Assembly (NCBI RefSeq): GCF_001426225.1
Contig: NZ_LMRT01000014.1
Location: 730,318-794,317, forward strand
Length of the DNA stretch: 64,000 bases
DNA from: Allobosea sp. Leaf344
GTDB lineage: Bacteria; Pseudomonadota; Alphaproteobacteria; Rhizobiales; Beijerinckiaceae
Reading direction: 5' to 3'
This document shows, in pieces, positions 45,423 through 53,745 of this stretch. Each line of letters opens with the position of its first letter. Positions within the stretch are counted from its first letter, which is position 1. Under the pieces are notes generated by a model. The model saw only the letters and a list, made by a program, of their open reading frames with translations. It had not been told where the DNA came from and ran no database searches. The translations under genes were made by a program, and so were the position numbers.

Positions 45423-47882
45423 TCAGTATTTGAAGGCGAGCGAGAACTGCGCGGAGCGTCCCGGCGCGAGATACACGTAAGGCGAGCCGCTGCGGTAGAA
45501 CGCGTCGTACAGCACCTCGTTGGTGAGGTTCAGGACCTGGACCTTGGCGGAGATGGTCGGGGTGAATTTGTACTCGGCCAGCGCATCGAAACGCCAACCC
45601 GCCGGCAGCACATTGTTGTTCGCCGCGAGCGTCCCGCCATATTGCTTGCCGGTATAGGTCGCCTGGACGCCGACTGCGAGCTTGTCGGTGACGTCGTATT
45701 TCGCGAGGATATTGAAGGATTCATGCGCCACATTGGCGAGCTTGCGCCCGATATTGGCGGCGGTGACCGATTTCGTCACCTCCGAGGTCATGAACACGGC
45801 GCCACCGAACAGGCTGAGCCGATCCATGACCTTGCCGCCGACGCTGAACTCGACGCCTTCGACCTTGTATTCGCCGCCGCCGACGATGCTGCCGCCGAAG
45901 CTTTCGCGGGCATTGTTCTTCTCGGTCCGGAACAGGGCCGCGGTCATCAGCAGGCGGCGGTCGAACGCCTCCCATTTCGCGCCGACCTCGTAGGATTTGT
46001 TCTTCTCCGGGCCGATCGTCGCGTTCTGCGCGGTGAGGCCGCCATAATCATTGCCGCCGCCGTCGAGCTCGGCGCCGGAGGGGTTGGAGGAGGTGCCGTA
46101 GGCGGCGTAGATCGCGAGCTCCGGCAGCAGCTTGTAGGTCGCGCCGAGATTGTAGTTGACCAGCGTATCGTCGCGGCTGAGCGTGGTGACGACGCCGTTC
46201 GTCGCCGTCGAGCTCGCCGTGGTGTCGTAATGCTCGACGCGCACGCCGCCGCTCAGATAGAGCCGGTCCTGGATGTTGATCGTGTCGAGCGCATAGAGGC
46301 TCGCCGTATCGACCTTCACCTGCGTCGGGCGCCCGGTCTTGATGAACTGGCCGGTCCAGGGGATGTCGACCCCGCGCGGATTCCACAGGTTCAGGGTCGA
46401 GCCCGGGATATTGGTGACGCCGAACGCCTCCGTCGCCAAAGCGAGATAGGTGTCGCGCGAGAGATCCTCGCGGCTGAATTCGGCGCCGGTGACCAGCGTG
46501 TGCTTCCAGCCGAAGGTCTCGAACTTGAAGGTGGCGTTGGTCTGGTTGGCGTAGGTCTCGACCTCCTGATAGCGGCTCTTGGCGGTCGATGGCACGGTCC
46601 AGAGCAGCGGATTGGCCGCGGTGCGCACCGGCGTGCCCGGCGCACCCGCGACATAGTCCAGCACCGAGAAGCCGTAGCGCGAGATGTTGGTGACGTTGAA
46701 CCAGGGCGTCACGTCCCATTCGACCTTGGCCGAGGCGATGTCCTGCTTCGCCTTCTGGAAATCGCGATTGGGCAGGCCGTAGAAATTCGAGCGCCGCAGC
46801 CCGTTCTCGGTGAAGGGCCGCAGATTGGTGGTGTCGAACGGCACGCCCCAATCGGGCAGCTGGTCGATATCGGTGTGGGAGTAGCTCAGCGTGACCTTGA
46901 AGGTCTCGAGCGGGCGATAGGTGACCGCGAAGGCACCGCCCCAGCGATTGTCGAAGACCTCGTCGCGCCCGGCGACATCGGCGAGCTGGCCCATGCCGTT
47001 GATGCGGATGGCGAGGTCGGGATTGACGACGTAATTGGTGTCGAGCGTGGCGCGGCGGGTCGCATCCGTGCCGAGCTGCACCCCGGCATTCATGAAGTTG
47101 ACGAAGGACGGGGCCTTGGTGACGACGTTGACGGCGCCGCCCGACGAGCCGCGCCCGCCGACCGTGCCGGACGGACCCTTCAGGATCTCGACCTGCTCGG
47201 TGTTGAAGTTCTCGCGGATATTGACGCCGGCATCGCGGACGCCGTCGACATAGATGTCGTTGCGGGCGTCGAAACCCCGGATCGAGACGCGGTCGCCATA
47301 GGCATTGCCGCCCTCGCCCGTTCCCAGCGTCAGGCCGGGGGTGGTGCGCACCAGTTCACGGAAGGAGGTCGCGCCCTTGTCGGCGATCACCTCCTTGGGG
47401 ATCGTGGTGACGGTGCGGGGGGTGTTCAGCAGCGGCTCGGTGAGCTTGCCGGAGGCCGAGCGGTCGACCTTGTAGGGGGCGGCGGCATCGGCATAGGGGT
47501 TGGCGCCCGGTGCGGCGGGCGCCGGGCCGGCCGGTGCCGGCGCGGCGGTGGCGACGGGGCGCGCGGCCCGCGGCCGGGCGGCCGCCCGGCTCGGCGCGCG
47601 GGCTGGCGTGGCACGGGCCCTGGCGGGCTGGGCGCGGCGCACCTCCGCGGGAGCCTCGACATTCAGCGCCGGCAGCTGTCCTGACGCCGATTGGGCGCGG
47701 GCCTCGTCCAGCGGCGCGGTGGAGGCGATGCAGGCCGCGGCGAAGACGCCGAGCGCCGCCGGATGGGACGCGGCCGAGGCCACACGATTGGCAGCGGGAA
47801 GTTTGGCAGTGGGAAGTTTGGCAGTGAGAATCGATGTCGGCTCTGCGCCTCGCAAGGAAAACGGAATCTTTGTGTTGCTCAT
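45423..47882 (-). CDS. TonB-dependent siderophore receptor (Fiu/CirA-like)
   Basis: 819 aa from [12 protein letters not shown]. After a signal region and an unusual Ala/Pro/Arg-rich linker (about residues 75-135) comes the plug ([78 protein letters not shown]) and a 22-strand barrel ending in the aromatic FSLAFKY typical of outer-membrane insertion. Its position with a PiuC-type hydroxylase and a private exbBD-tonB set indicates ferric-siderophore import. An Irr-like palindrome lies 178 bp upstream. A short repeated segment ([10 protein letters not shown]) reflects a 15-bp tandem repeat in DNA near 47805-47825. Confidence 0.95.
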   Translation of the reverse strand: MSNTKIPFSLRGAEPTSILTAKLPTAKLPAANRVASAASHPAALGVFAAACIASTAPLDEARAQSASGQLPALNVEAPAEVRRAQPARARATPARAPSRAAARPRAARPVATAAPAPAGPAPAAPGANPYADAAAPYKVDRSASGKLTEPLLNTPRTVTTIPKEVIADKGATSFRELVRTTPGLTLGTGEGGNAYGDRVSIRGFDARNDIYVDGVRDAGVNIRENFNTEQVEILKGPSGTVGGRGSSGGAVNVVTKAPSFVNFMNAGVQLGTDATRRATLDTNYVVNPDLAIRINGMGQLADVAGRDEVFDNRWGGAFAVTYRPLETFKVTLSYSHTDIDQLPDWGVPFDTTNLRPFTENGLRRSNFYGLPNRDFQKAKQDIASAKVEWDVTPWFNVTNISRYGFSVLDYVAGAPGTPVRTAANPLLWTVPSTAKSRYQEVETYANQTNATFKFETFGWKHTLVTGAEFSREDLSRDTYLALATEAFGVTNIPGSTLNLWNPRGVDIPWTGQFIKTGRPTQVKVDTASLYALDTINIQDRLYLSGGVRVEHYDTTASSTATNGVVTTLSRDDTLVNYNLGATYKLLPELAIYAAYGTSSNPSGAELDGGGNDYGGLTAQNATIGPEKNKSYEVGAKWEAFDRRLLMTAALFRTEKNNARESFGGSIVGGGEYKVEGVEFSVGGKVMDRLSLFGGAVFMTSEVTKSVTAANIGRKLANVAHESFNILAKYDVTDKLAVGVQATYTGKQYGGTLAANNNVLPAGWRFDALAEYKFTPTISAKVQVLNLTNEVLYDAFYRSGSPYVYLAPGRSAQFSLAFKY

Positions 47883-48059
47883 GACAGCCCCTGGCACGGC
47901 GCAACGGCGCCGTGCATGCCCGAAATGTGAGTGATGAACGAGCTGGGTTGCCGTTCGAGGGGGCTGCCTGTCGTCTGGCGGCTTTTTGCGGCGCAGAATG
48001 CCGAGCGTCAATGACGAATTGGCAACACTAATGTGAAAATCTCGATCAATATCAATAAC

Positions 48060-48074
48060 TTAGAAGTATTCTAA
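48060..48074. promoter_or_regulatory. Iron control element (Irr-type ICE box)
   Basis: TTAGAA-GTA-TTCTAA is a perfect 6-bp-arm palindrome matching the ICE motif TTTAGAA-N3-TTCTAAA, recognised by Irr in Hyphomicrobiales, at all but the outermost base of each arm. It lies in an AT-rich stretch 178 bp upstream of the receptor start, a distance that fits activation or control of the iron operon under low iron. Confidence 0.72.
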
Positions 48075-48156
48075 TGAAGAACTGCGGGCCTTCCTCCCCT
48101 GCCCGGCTGCCGCTCCGGACCCTGTATCCCGCCATGGCGAAAGGCGCGCCGGCCGC

Positions 48157-49017
48157 TCAGCCGGCCTTGCGGCGCGGGGCCTCGGCGGCCGGTGCGGACG
48201 CCTTCTTGCGCTTGCTCGGCTTGGCCTCGGCAGCCGCCGCGGCCTGGCCGGCGCTGGCGCGCAGCGCTTCCATGAGATCGACCACCTTGGAGGGCGCGGG
48301 CGGCTTGCGCGCCTTCAGGGTGCGGCCTTCCTGCTTGGCCCTGACCAGCTCGGCGAGCGCCGCCTCATAGCGGTCGTCGAAGGCGGCCGGGTCGAATTCG
48401 CCGCGCTTGGTGTTGATGATGTGCTTGGCGAGGTCGAGCATCTCGCCCTTCAGCTTCAGCTTTGGCAGATCCGAGAAGGCGGTGTCGGAGGAGCGGACCT
48501 CGTAATCATAGTTCAGCGTATGCGCGACCAGCCCCTGCCCCTGGGCGCGGATCATCACCGTGCGGTGGCGGCGAAACAGCACCGCCTGTGCGACGGCCGC
48601 CGCCTGGCTCTCCCGCAGCGCCTCGCGGATCACGGCGAAGGGCTCGGCCGCGATCTTCTCCGCGGGAGCGAGGTAATAGGGTTTGTCGAAATAGACGGTG
48701 TCGATGTCGCCGCAGGGGACGAAGGCCGTCACGTCGAGCTTCTTGTCGCTGACCGGCATGATCTTGGCGACCTCGTCGGGCTCGATCAGCACGTAGCGCC
48801 CATCGCCGACCTCGAAGCCCTTGACCTGGTCGTCGCGCTCGACCGGCTTGTTGGTGACGGGATCGATGAATTCGCGGCGTACACGATGGCCGGTGGCGCG
48901 GTTCAGCGTGTGGAAGGAGATACGCTCGGCGGTGCTCGCCCCGGTATAGAGCGCGACCGGGCAAGACAATTCGCCGAAGCTCAGAAAGCCTTTCCAGACT
49001 GCACGGATCCCGGCCAT
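48157..49017 (-). CDS. ku: Non-homologous end joining protein Ku (copy 1)
   Basis: 286 aa from MAGIRAVWKGFLSFGELSCP; this and VALYTGASTAERISFHTLNR are the bacterial Ku N-terminus. Core motifs EVAKIMPVSDKKLDVTAFVP, YYLAPAEKIAAEPFAVIREA and MLDLAKHIINTKRGEFDP follow, then a basic Lys/Ala tail (KPSKRKKASA). Ku binds DNA ends as a dimer and recruits LigD for NHEJ; no ligD is in this window. The start was placed after a 63-bp upstream extension lacking Ku similarity. An exact EcfG promoter lies 44 bp upstream. Confidence 0.95.
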   Translation of the reverse strand: MAGIRAVWKGFLSFGELSCPVALYTGASTAERISFHTLNRATGHRVRREFIDPVTNKPVERDDQVKGFEVGDGRYVLIEPDEVAKIMPVSDKKLDVTAFVPCGDIDTVYFDKPYYLAPAEKIAAEPFAVIREALRESQAAAVAQAVLFRRHRTVMIRAQGQGLVAHTLNYDYEVRSSDTAFSDLPKLKLKGEMLDLAKHIINTKRGEFDPAAFDDRYEAALAELVRAKQEGRTLKARKPPAPSKVVDLMEALRASAGQAAAAAEAKPSKRKKASAPAAEAPRRKAG

Positions 49018-49060
49018 CGACGCTCCTCCCCGCACCCTCACGCTGGCGCCGCAGCGCTTC

Positions 49061-49085
49061 AACGCCCGCGGCAGGGACACGTTCC
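49061..49085 (-). promoter_or_regulatory. EcfG-type general-stress promoter of ku copy 1
   Basis: On the minus strand GGAAC (49085-49081), exactly 16 bp, then CGTT (49064-49061) matches the EcfG consensus perfectly. Transcription would start near 49053, about 36 nt before the ku ATG, an ideal distance. Confidence 0.7.
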
Positions 49086-49157
49086 GCCGGGCCGGCGGCG
49101 GAATCAGGAACCGCCTGCGAACTGGCGCATTGTCCTGAGGTCGTCACGGAGACCCTC

Positions 49158-50123
49158 ATGGCCCAGCGCACCTTCTGGAAGGGCTACCTCAAGCTGTCGC
49201 TGGTGACCTGCCCGGTGGCGATGTCGCCCGCCACCAGCGAGAGCGAGAAGGTCCGCTTCCACACCGTCAACCGGGCGACCGGCAACCGCATCGTCAGCCG
49301 CTATGTCGATCTCGAGACCGGCAAGCCGGTCCGCGACGAGGAGGAGGCGAAGGGCTACCAGACGGGCGACGACAGCTTCGTCATCCTCGAGGACGAGGAT
49401 CTCGACACGGTGGCGCTAGAAAGCACCCGCACCATCGATATCGACATGTTCGTGCCGCGCGACAGCATCCCCTGGGTCTATCTCGACAGCCCGCATTACC
49501 TCGTGCCGAACGATCAGGTCGGCGAAGAGGCTTTCGCCGTGATCCGGGAGGCGATGGCGGCGACCAAGATGGTCGGCATCTCGCGGGTAGTTCTCTATCG
49601 GCGCGAGCGGGCGGTGATGCTGGAGCCGCGCGATAAGGGCATCGTGCTCTGGACGCTGCGCTATGGCGACGAGGTCCGCGATCAGAAGGCCTATTTCGCC
49701 GGTATCGACAAGGCGAAGCCGGAGCCGGAGATGCTGCAGCTCGCCACCCGCTTCATCGAGCAGAAGCGCGAGGCCTGGTCGCCCGAGATGGTCCAGGACC
49801 CGCTGCAGGAGAAGCTGCTCCAGCTGATCGCCACCAAGAAGAAGAGAAAGCCGAAGCCGTCCGCTTCCGGCGAGCCTGCGGAGCGCAAGGACAATGTCAT
49901 CAACCTGTTCGATGCGCTGAAGAAGAGCCTGGCCCAGGACAAATCCGAGGCGGGCTCCGCCAAATCCTCTGCCAAGACGGGCGATGCCAAGACGAGCGCC
50001 GCCAAGACGGCCGCGTCCAAAGCCGACGCGAAGAAGAGCGACGCGAAGAAGAGTGCTGCCGCCGAAGCGGGAGAGAAGAAGGCCACGCGCAAGCCCGCCG
50101 CCAAATCGAAGCGCAGCTCCTGA
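49158..50123 (+). CDS. ku: Non-homologous end joining protein Ku (copy 2)
   Basis: 321 aa. MAQRTFWKGYLKLSLVTCPV, VRFHTVNRATGNRIVSRYVD and DLDTVALESTRTIDIDMFVP mark the second Ku subfamily found in rhizobia; YLVPNDQVGEEAFAVIREAM and MLQLATRFIEQKREAWSPE complete the core. The last 60 residues are a low-complexity Lys/Ala/Ser tail with repeated AKTG/ADAKKS units, longer than in copy 1, likely a DNA-contact tail. Divergent from copy 1 across 140 bp. Upstream GGAAC-N16-CATT (49107-49131) is only an imperfect EcfG match. Confidence 0.95.
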   Translation: MAQRTFWKGYLKLSLVTCPVAMSPATSESEKVRFHTVNRATGNRIVSRYVDLETGKPVRDEEEAKGYQTGDDSFVILEDEDLDTVALESTRTIDIDMFVPRDSIPWVYLDSPHYLVPNDQVGEEAFAVIREAMAATKMVGISRVVLYRRERAVMLEPRDKGIVLWTLRYGDEVRDQKAYFAGIDKAKPEPEMLQLATRFIEQKREAWSPEMVQDPLQEKLLQLIATKKKRKPKPSASGEPAERKDNVINLFDALKKSLAQDKSEAGSAKSSAKTGDAKTSAAKTAASKADAKKSDAKKSAAAEAGEKKATRKPAAKSKRSS

Positions 50124-50162
50124 AGCCTGCAGCCCGCATCGGACCGTAGCAGGCGCCTAGTC

Positions 50163-50465
50163 TCAGTCCGCCTTGAGTTTCCCGAGATTGCCCGGCAGCC
50201 CGGCGAAGGGCAGCTCGTCCGGCGCCACGTCGCCGACCGGCGCGTCAACGCTGCCGCGCTTCTCCCCGAGAAGCCGCTGGGCCGCGTCGGAAATCGCGGC
50301 CGGCGGCGCCATCTCCTCCTGCAGATGCCATTCGACCGTGTTGCGATCCCAGCCCGAGGCCCGGACCAGCGCGTCCACCCAATCCTGCTGCGGGAATTCC
50401 TGCTGCATCGTCAAGGCGAGCTGGCGGCCGGTCTGCATGCTGTCGGTTCCCTGCATGATCATCAT
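50163..50465 (-). CDS. Hypothetical protein
   Basis: 100 aa (94 or 97 aa if translation starts at an internal Met). GWDRNTVEWHLQEEMAPP, preceded by FPQQDWVDALVRAS, looks helical; the C-terminus is Pro/Gly-rich and ends LPFAGLPGNLGKLKAD. No named family is recognised. GGGAG lies just upstream of the first ATGs. It converges on ku copy 2 with a 39-bp gap, and a near-EcfG promoter sits above it. Confidence 0.55.
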   Translation of the reverse strand: MMIMQGTDSMQTGRQLALTMQQEFPQQDWVDALVRASGWDRNTVEWHLQEEMAPPAAISDAAQRLLGEKRGSVDAPVGDVAPDELPFAGLPGNLGKLKAD

Positions 50466-50479
50466 CTCCCTGAGCGGAG

Positions 50480-50504
50480 AACCCGGGCCGCGGAGCGTGG
50501 TTCC
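50480..50504 (-). promoter_or_regulatory. Near-consensus EcfG promoter of the 100-aa hypothetical gene
   Basis: Minus strand GGAAC (50504-50500), 16 bp, GGTT (50483-50480): one mismatch in the -10 from CGTT. The predicted start point near 50472 would leave only a short leader unless translation starts at Met10. Confidence 0.35.
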
Positions 50505-50643
50505 GGCCGCCGCCCCCGGCTTGCGTCCGCGTCGGCTTTTCCGGAAGGAGGCTTATCAAAGGTTAATGATCGCGAATGGCGACGACCTAGCCTTGTGCGT
50601 TTGCAGCCGCACACGCGCTGCGACAGGTATTGGGAGTGCCCGC

Positions 50644-51528
50644 ATGGACAAGGCTCTGGCGAGAACCATCCGCCCGCTCGAACAATCCCGGGACTGGATC
50701 CGTGGCGAGATCGGCCCCAAGCCCAGCATGGCCCTGCTGCGTCCGCAGGATCTCTCGGTCGACGCCGCCTATCAGCGAGACCTCTCGCCGAAATCGCTCA
50801 AGCTGATCCGCAAGCTGGTCGAGGAATGGGACTGGCGCAAATACAAGGTGCCGGTGGTTACCCGGGTCGGCGACGCCTGGCACGTCATCGACGGGCAGCA
50901 TACGGCGATCGCCGCCGTCAGCCATGGCGGCATCGATGAGCTCGAGGTGCTGGTGGTCGAGGCCGGCAGCCAGCAGGACCGCGCCAGCGCCTTCATCGGC
51001 CACAACAAGGACCGGGTGCAGATCACCAACAGCCAGCTGTTCTTCGCCGCCGCGGCGAGCGGCGACGAGGACGCGCTGACGGCGCTGCAGATCTGCGAGC
51101 GGGCCGGCGCCACCGTGCTGCGCAACCCCTCTCCCGGCCGCCCCTTCCGCGAAGGCGAGCTGATCGCGGTGGCGGCGCTGGTGCAGCTCGTGCGCCGGCG
51201 CTCCGCGGTGAAGGCGCGCATCGTCATCGAGACCCTGGTCAAGGCCCGCGCCGCGCCGATCACCGCCGATCTGATCCGCGCCGTCGACATGGTGCTGAAC
51301 GACAAGAATTACGGCGATGTCGAGCCCGACGACATCGTCACCGCCTTCGACCGCTTCGGCCCGGCGCTCTCGACCAAGGCGATCGAGCTCGCCATGGCCA
51401 AGAGCCTGCAGCGCTCGCGGGCGCTCGGCATCGTGCTCTACCAGCATCTGCGCAAGCGCAAGCCGGTCCGCACCCCCGACGAATCCCGTGTCCACATGGC
51501 AGCGGCGCTGGCCCAGCCGGAGCGCTGA
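50644..51528 (+). CDS. Orphan ParB/Srx-fold (ParB N-terminal-like) protein
   Basis: 294 aa from MDKALARTIRPLEQSRDWIR. The ParB-like nuclease/CTPase-type fold is suggested by LRPQDLSVDAAYQRDLSPKS and VTRVGDAWHVIDGQHTAIAA, where the DGQHT box replaces the usual GERR motif, as in the DUF6551-like group. The second half is helical. There is no ParA, no parS-like cluster and no plasmid gene nearby, so partitioning is unlikely. The start was chosen at an ATG 157 codons inside a longer open frame that is antisense to another gene. Confidence 0.7.
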   Translation: MDKALARTIRPLEQSRDWIRGEIGPKPSMALLRPQDLSVDAAYQRDLSPKSLKLIRKLVEEWDWRKYKVPVVTRVGDAWHVIDGQHTAIAAVSHGGIDELEVLVVEAGSQQDRASAFIGHNKDRVQITNSQLFFAAAASGDEDALTALQICERAGATVLRNPSPGRPFREGELIAVAALVQLVRRRSAVKARIVIETLVKARAAPITADLIRAVDMVLNDKNYGDVEPDDIVTAFDRFGPALSTKAIELAMAKSLQRSRALGIVLYQHLRKRKPVRTPDESRVHMAAALAQPER

Positions 51529-51556
51529 TCGCGTCTCCCGCGCCAAAGCCTGAAGA

Positions 51557-51832
51557 TTGGACACGCGGGAACCCGGTCGCCGCACCCCGATTTCAACGGC
51601 ATTGCGGGAGGTGGCCAAGAGCCGTTCGCGTGTCCTGACCGATCACGAGGCGATCCGCGGCTGGGCGACCGATCGCGGCGGACGGGCCTGCGACGACCCC
51701 GTCATCCGTTCCTGTGCCGCTGCCGGGCTTCTGGCGGCCGTACTCGACGCGCTCAACTCCGGCGTGCCCCGGATCGTCGCCGCCGAGACCTCGAAGGAGG
51801 CGCCGGCGGAGCTGGAGGCCCTGCCCTCCTGA
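51557..51832 (+). CDS. Hypothetical protein (weak call)
   Basis: 91 aa beginning at TTG. Content: RTPISTALREVAKSRSRVLT, then DHEAIRGWATDRGGRACDDP and a helical AAGLLAAVLDALNSGVPRIV. It lies 28 bp after the ParB-like gene and 12 bp before the convergent flavoprotein gene, so it fills an otherwise empty gap. No family recognised and no good RBS; it may be spurious. Confidence 0.4.
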   Translation: MDTREPGRRTPISTALREVAKSRSRVLTDHEAIRGWATDRGGRACDDPVIRSCAAAGLLAAVLDALNSGVPRIVAAETSKEAPAELEALPS

Positions 51833-51844
51833 GCGCAGGCACCG

Positions 51845-52780
51845 TCACAGCGGCGGCTGCGGCGCGGGGGCGCGTGGCAGGCTGTTGTGGATGGACGTCG
51901 CCGCCACGGCCGCATGGCCGATCGCGACGGAGATCTGGTGGATGTCCGAGACCACGTCGCCCGCGGCATAGAGGCCTGGCACGCTCGTCGCATATCTCTC
52001 ATCGACGAGGAGGCAGCCGGCCTCATCCACCTCGGCGCCCAAGGCGCCCGCCAGAGCGGAGCCGGGCGTCGCCCCGAGCGCCGGATAGACCCCGTCGAAG
52101 GCCTCGCTGTCGCCGGTCCGATAGCTCACCACCAGCGTGTTCCCCCTGCGCAGCAGCGGCCGCGTCGGTGCCAGTTCCCGCACGGCGACGCCGAGCTCCG
52201 CCAGTTCGCGGGCGGTCGCTTCGCTCAGCGCATCGGCGGCATCCGTGGTGGCGAGCGTGACGCTGGCCGTGAAACTGCGCAGAAACAGCGCCTTTCCAGC
52301 CGCTTTTTCGGCCGGGCCGATCACGCAGAGGCGCTGGTCGCGCCCCTCATAGCCGTCGCAGATCGGGCAGTAGCGCAGCAGCCCGTCGATCACCGCGGGG
52401 TCATGCGGCTCGAATTCCGGCCGGTGATCCTTGATTCCTGTGGCGAGCAGGATGCTGCGCGCGGCGAGGCGCCGGTCGTTCACGGTCACCGCGAAACCCG
52501 CCTCCTCGCGGCTGAGTTCTGTGGCGAGGCCCCGCCGCATCTCCACCGGATAGGCGCGGAGCTGGGCATCGAGCGCAGCCAGCAGCGTTTGCCCCGACAC
52601 GCCCTCGCTCGCGCCGGGATAATTATGGGAATGGGGCGCGAGCCGCGCGCGGCTGTCGCCGTCATCGACCAGCAGGATGCGACGCCGGTAGCGCGCGAGA
52701 TAGAGCGCGGCCGTCTTTCCCGCCGGACCACCGCCGATGATCACGCAATCGAAGGCCGGTCCTGAACCAAGATCTGTCAT
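51845..52780 (-). CDS. Thioredoxin-reductase-like NAD(P)/FAD-dependent oxidoreductase
   Basis: 311 aa. FAD-binding CVIIGGGPAGKTAALYLAR at the N-terminus, a redox-type Cys138-Pro-Ile-Cys141 in LLRYCPICDGYEGRD, an NAD(P) domain (LCVIGPAEKAAGKALFL, glycine-poor and therefore unusual), and the FAD-closing segment VPGLYAAGDVVSDIHQISVA. It is TrxB-like; in bona fide TrxB the active site is usually CATC and the NADP motif GxGxxA, so the electron acceptor may differ from thioredoxin. Confidence 0.85.
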   Translation of the reverse strand: MTDLGSGPAFDCVIIGGGPAGKTAALYLARYRRRILLVDDGDSRARLAPHSHNYPGASEGVSGQTLLAALDAQLRAYPVEMRRGLATELSREEAGFAVTVNDRRLAARSILLATGIKDHRPEFEPHDPAVIDGLLRYCPICDGYEGRDQRLCVIGPAEKAAGKALFLRSFTASVTLATTDAADALSEATARELAELGVAVRELAPTRPLLRRGNTLVVSYRTGDSEAFDGVYPALGATPGSALAGALGAEVDEAGCLLVDERYATSVPGLYAAGDVVSDIHQISVAIGHAAVAATSIHNSLPRAPAPQPPL

Positions 52781-52966
52781 CCCCGGCCAACGCGGGCGCG
52801 CTCCGCCTGTTCATTCCGGCCGTTCGCCGGCCGGTCGGCCGCTACAGCTCTGGCGAGGGCGAGGCCCCGTGGATGCCTCCGAACGGCCCGGCCGGGCGCC
52901 GGTTTCCTCCTCCCCCGCTGCAAGCCGCCGTCGCACGCTCGCGAATGCAATGCTCTGGAGGCCGCA

Positions 52967-53187
52967 ATGGCAGCGAATTACTTGGTGACAGGTGGTGCAG
53001 GATTCATTGGGCGGTATCTCTGCAAGGAATTGCTGTCCGAGGGGTGGCGCGGGACCAGAATTTCGCCGGCGACCGCACCAATTGGTGGATCCCGAACCGG
53101 GCCTGCATAGAGGCGATGCTGCGCAGCGCGGGCCTCGCCGTGCTCGAGCGGCCGGCCGACGACGTCTATCTCTGCCGCGTCCGCTGA
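52967..53187 (+). pseudogene. Chimeric remnant: start of an epimerase joined to the end of a methyltransferase
   Basis: ATG 52967, after CTGGAGG, opens MAANYLVTGGAGFIGRYLCK, the start of an NAD-dependent epimerase, and stays open for 47 codons. From about 53060 a second frame reads TNWWIPNRACIEAMLRSAGL and ends VYLCRVR at 53187. That block is the C-terminus of a class I methyltransferase of the DUF1698 / TIGR04290 type. An internal deletion joining two adjacent genes explains it. Neither part can be functional. Confidence 0.65.
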
Positions 53188-53190
53188 GCG

Positions 53191-53215
53191 GGAACCGCGA
53201 CCCGCGAGCCGCGTT
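53191..53215 (+). promoter_or_regulatory. EcfG-type general-stress promoter of a small gene pair
   Basis: GGAAC (53191-53195), exactly 16 bp, CGTT (53212-53215): perfect EcfG consensus. The expected start point near 53223 is about 28 nt before ATG 53251, an ideal distance. Confidence 0.7.
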
Positions 53216-53250
53216 GCCGCTGTGGCCGGATGGCGCGCAGGAGACCCGAC

Positions 53251-53451
53251 ATGGATCGACGTACTCTCGACCCGACCCTCGGCAGCGCCCCGCCGGCGCG
53301 TCCGGACCAGGCGCTCGAACGGGCCTCGCTCGCTCTGTCGCGCATGGACCAGGCGCTGTCCGCGCTGCGCAGCCGCTCCGCCCAATCCCAGCCGGGCTCG
53401 TCCGGCCACCCGACCGCCTCATCCTCCGGAGCCCGGCATGAACACCGCTAA
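53251..53451 (+). CDS. Small hypothetical protein, likely stress-induced
   Basis: 66 aa: MDRRTLDPTLGSAPP, an amphipathic helix ALERASLALSRMDQALSALR, and a Ser/Gly/His-rich tail. CAGGAG lies upstream of the ATG and an exact EcfG promoter precedes it. The stop overlaps the next ORF by 14 bp, which supports translation as a coupled pair. Function unknown; alternative in-frame ATG at 53230. Confidence 0.6.
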   Translation: MDRRTLDPTLGSAPPARPDQALERASLALSRMDQALSALRSRSAQSQPGSSGHPTASSSGARHEHR

Positions 53452-53743
53452 TCTGCAGCTCGAAGGGCTGCTCGTCGTCATGGCCCAGCTGGTGCGGCAG
53501 GTCGCCGAGGCAGGCCCTGGCGCGCGCCAGGCGGTGGAGAAGGCGCTGAACGCGGCCGAGGCGACGATCCTCTCCGACGAACAGCGCCGCCGGCAGCTCA
53601 GCGACAGCCAGATGGAAGCGATGCTGTTTCCGGTGCGCTATCTCGCCTCGACGCTCGATTCACCGGGTGGCGAGCGCAATTTCTCGCAGACCGCCGCCGA
53701 TATCGGCCGCAGCAAGAACGGCGCTGCGACGCGGGCTGACTGA
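53438..53743 (+). CDS. Hypothetical helical protein, second gene of the EcfG-driven pair
   Basis: 101 aa: MNTANLQLEGLLVVMAQLV, EKALNAAEATILSDEQRRRQ and MEAMLFPVRYLASTLDSPG. It appears wholly helical and contains no signal. GGAG lies upstream in the end of the preceding gene. No family recognised. It converges on the DUF2269-like gene with a 2-bp gap. Confidence 0.6.
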   Translation: MNTANLQLEGLLVVMAQLVRQVAEAGPGARQAVEKALNAAEATILSDEQRRRQLSDSQMEAMLFPVRYLASTLDSPGGERNFSQTAADIGRSKNGAATRAD

Positions 53744-53745
53744 CT

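Noticed and set aside
45363-47684. 773-codon plus frame over the TonB receptor
   Set aside because: Shadow; the minus-strand receptor has all plug and barrel motifs.
50644-51528. Plasmid partition locus
   Set aside because: No ParA, replication protein or iterons nearby; the flanking genes are chromosomal-type.
51568-51592. GGAAC before the 91-aa hypothetical protein as an EcfG site
   Set aside because: No CGTT at 16 or 17 bp.
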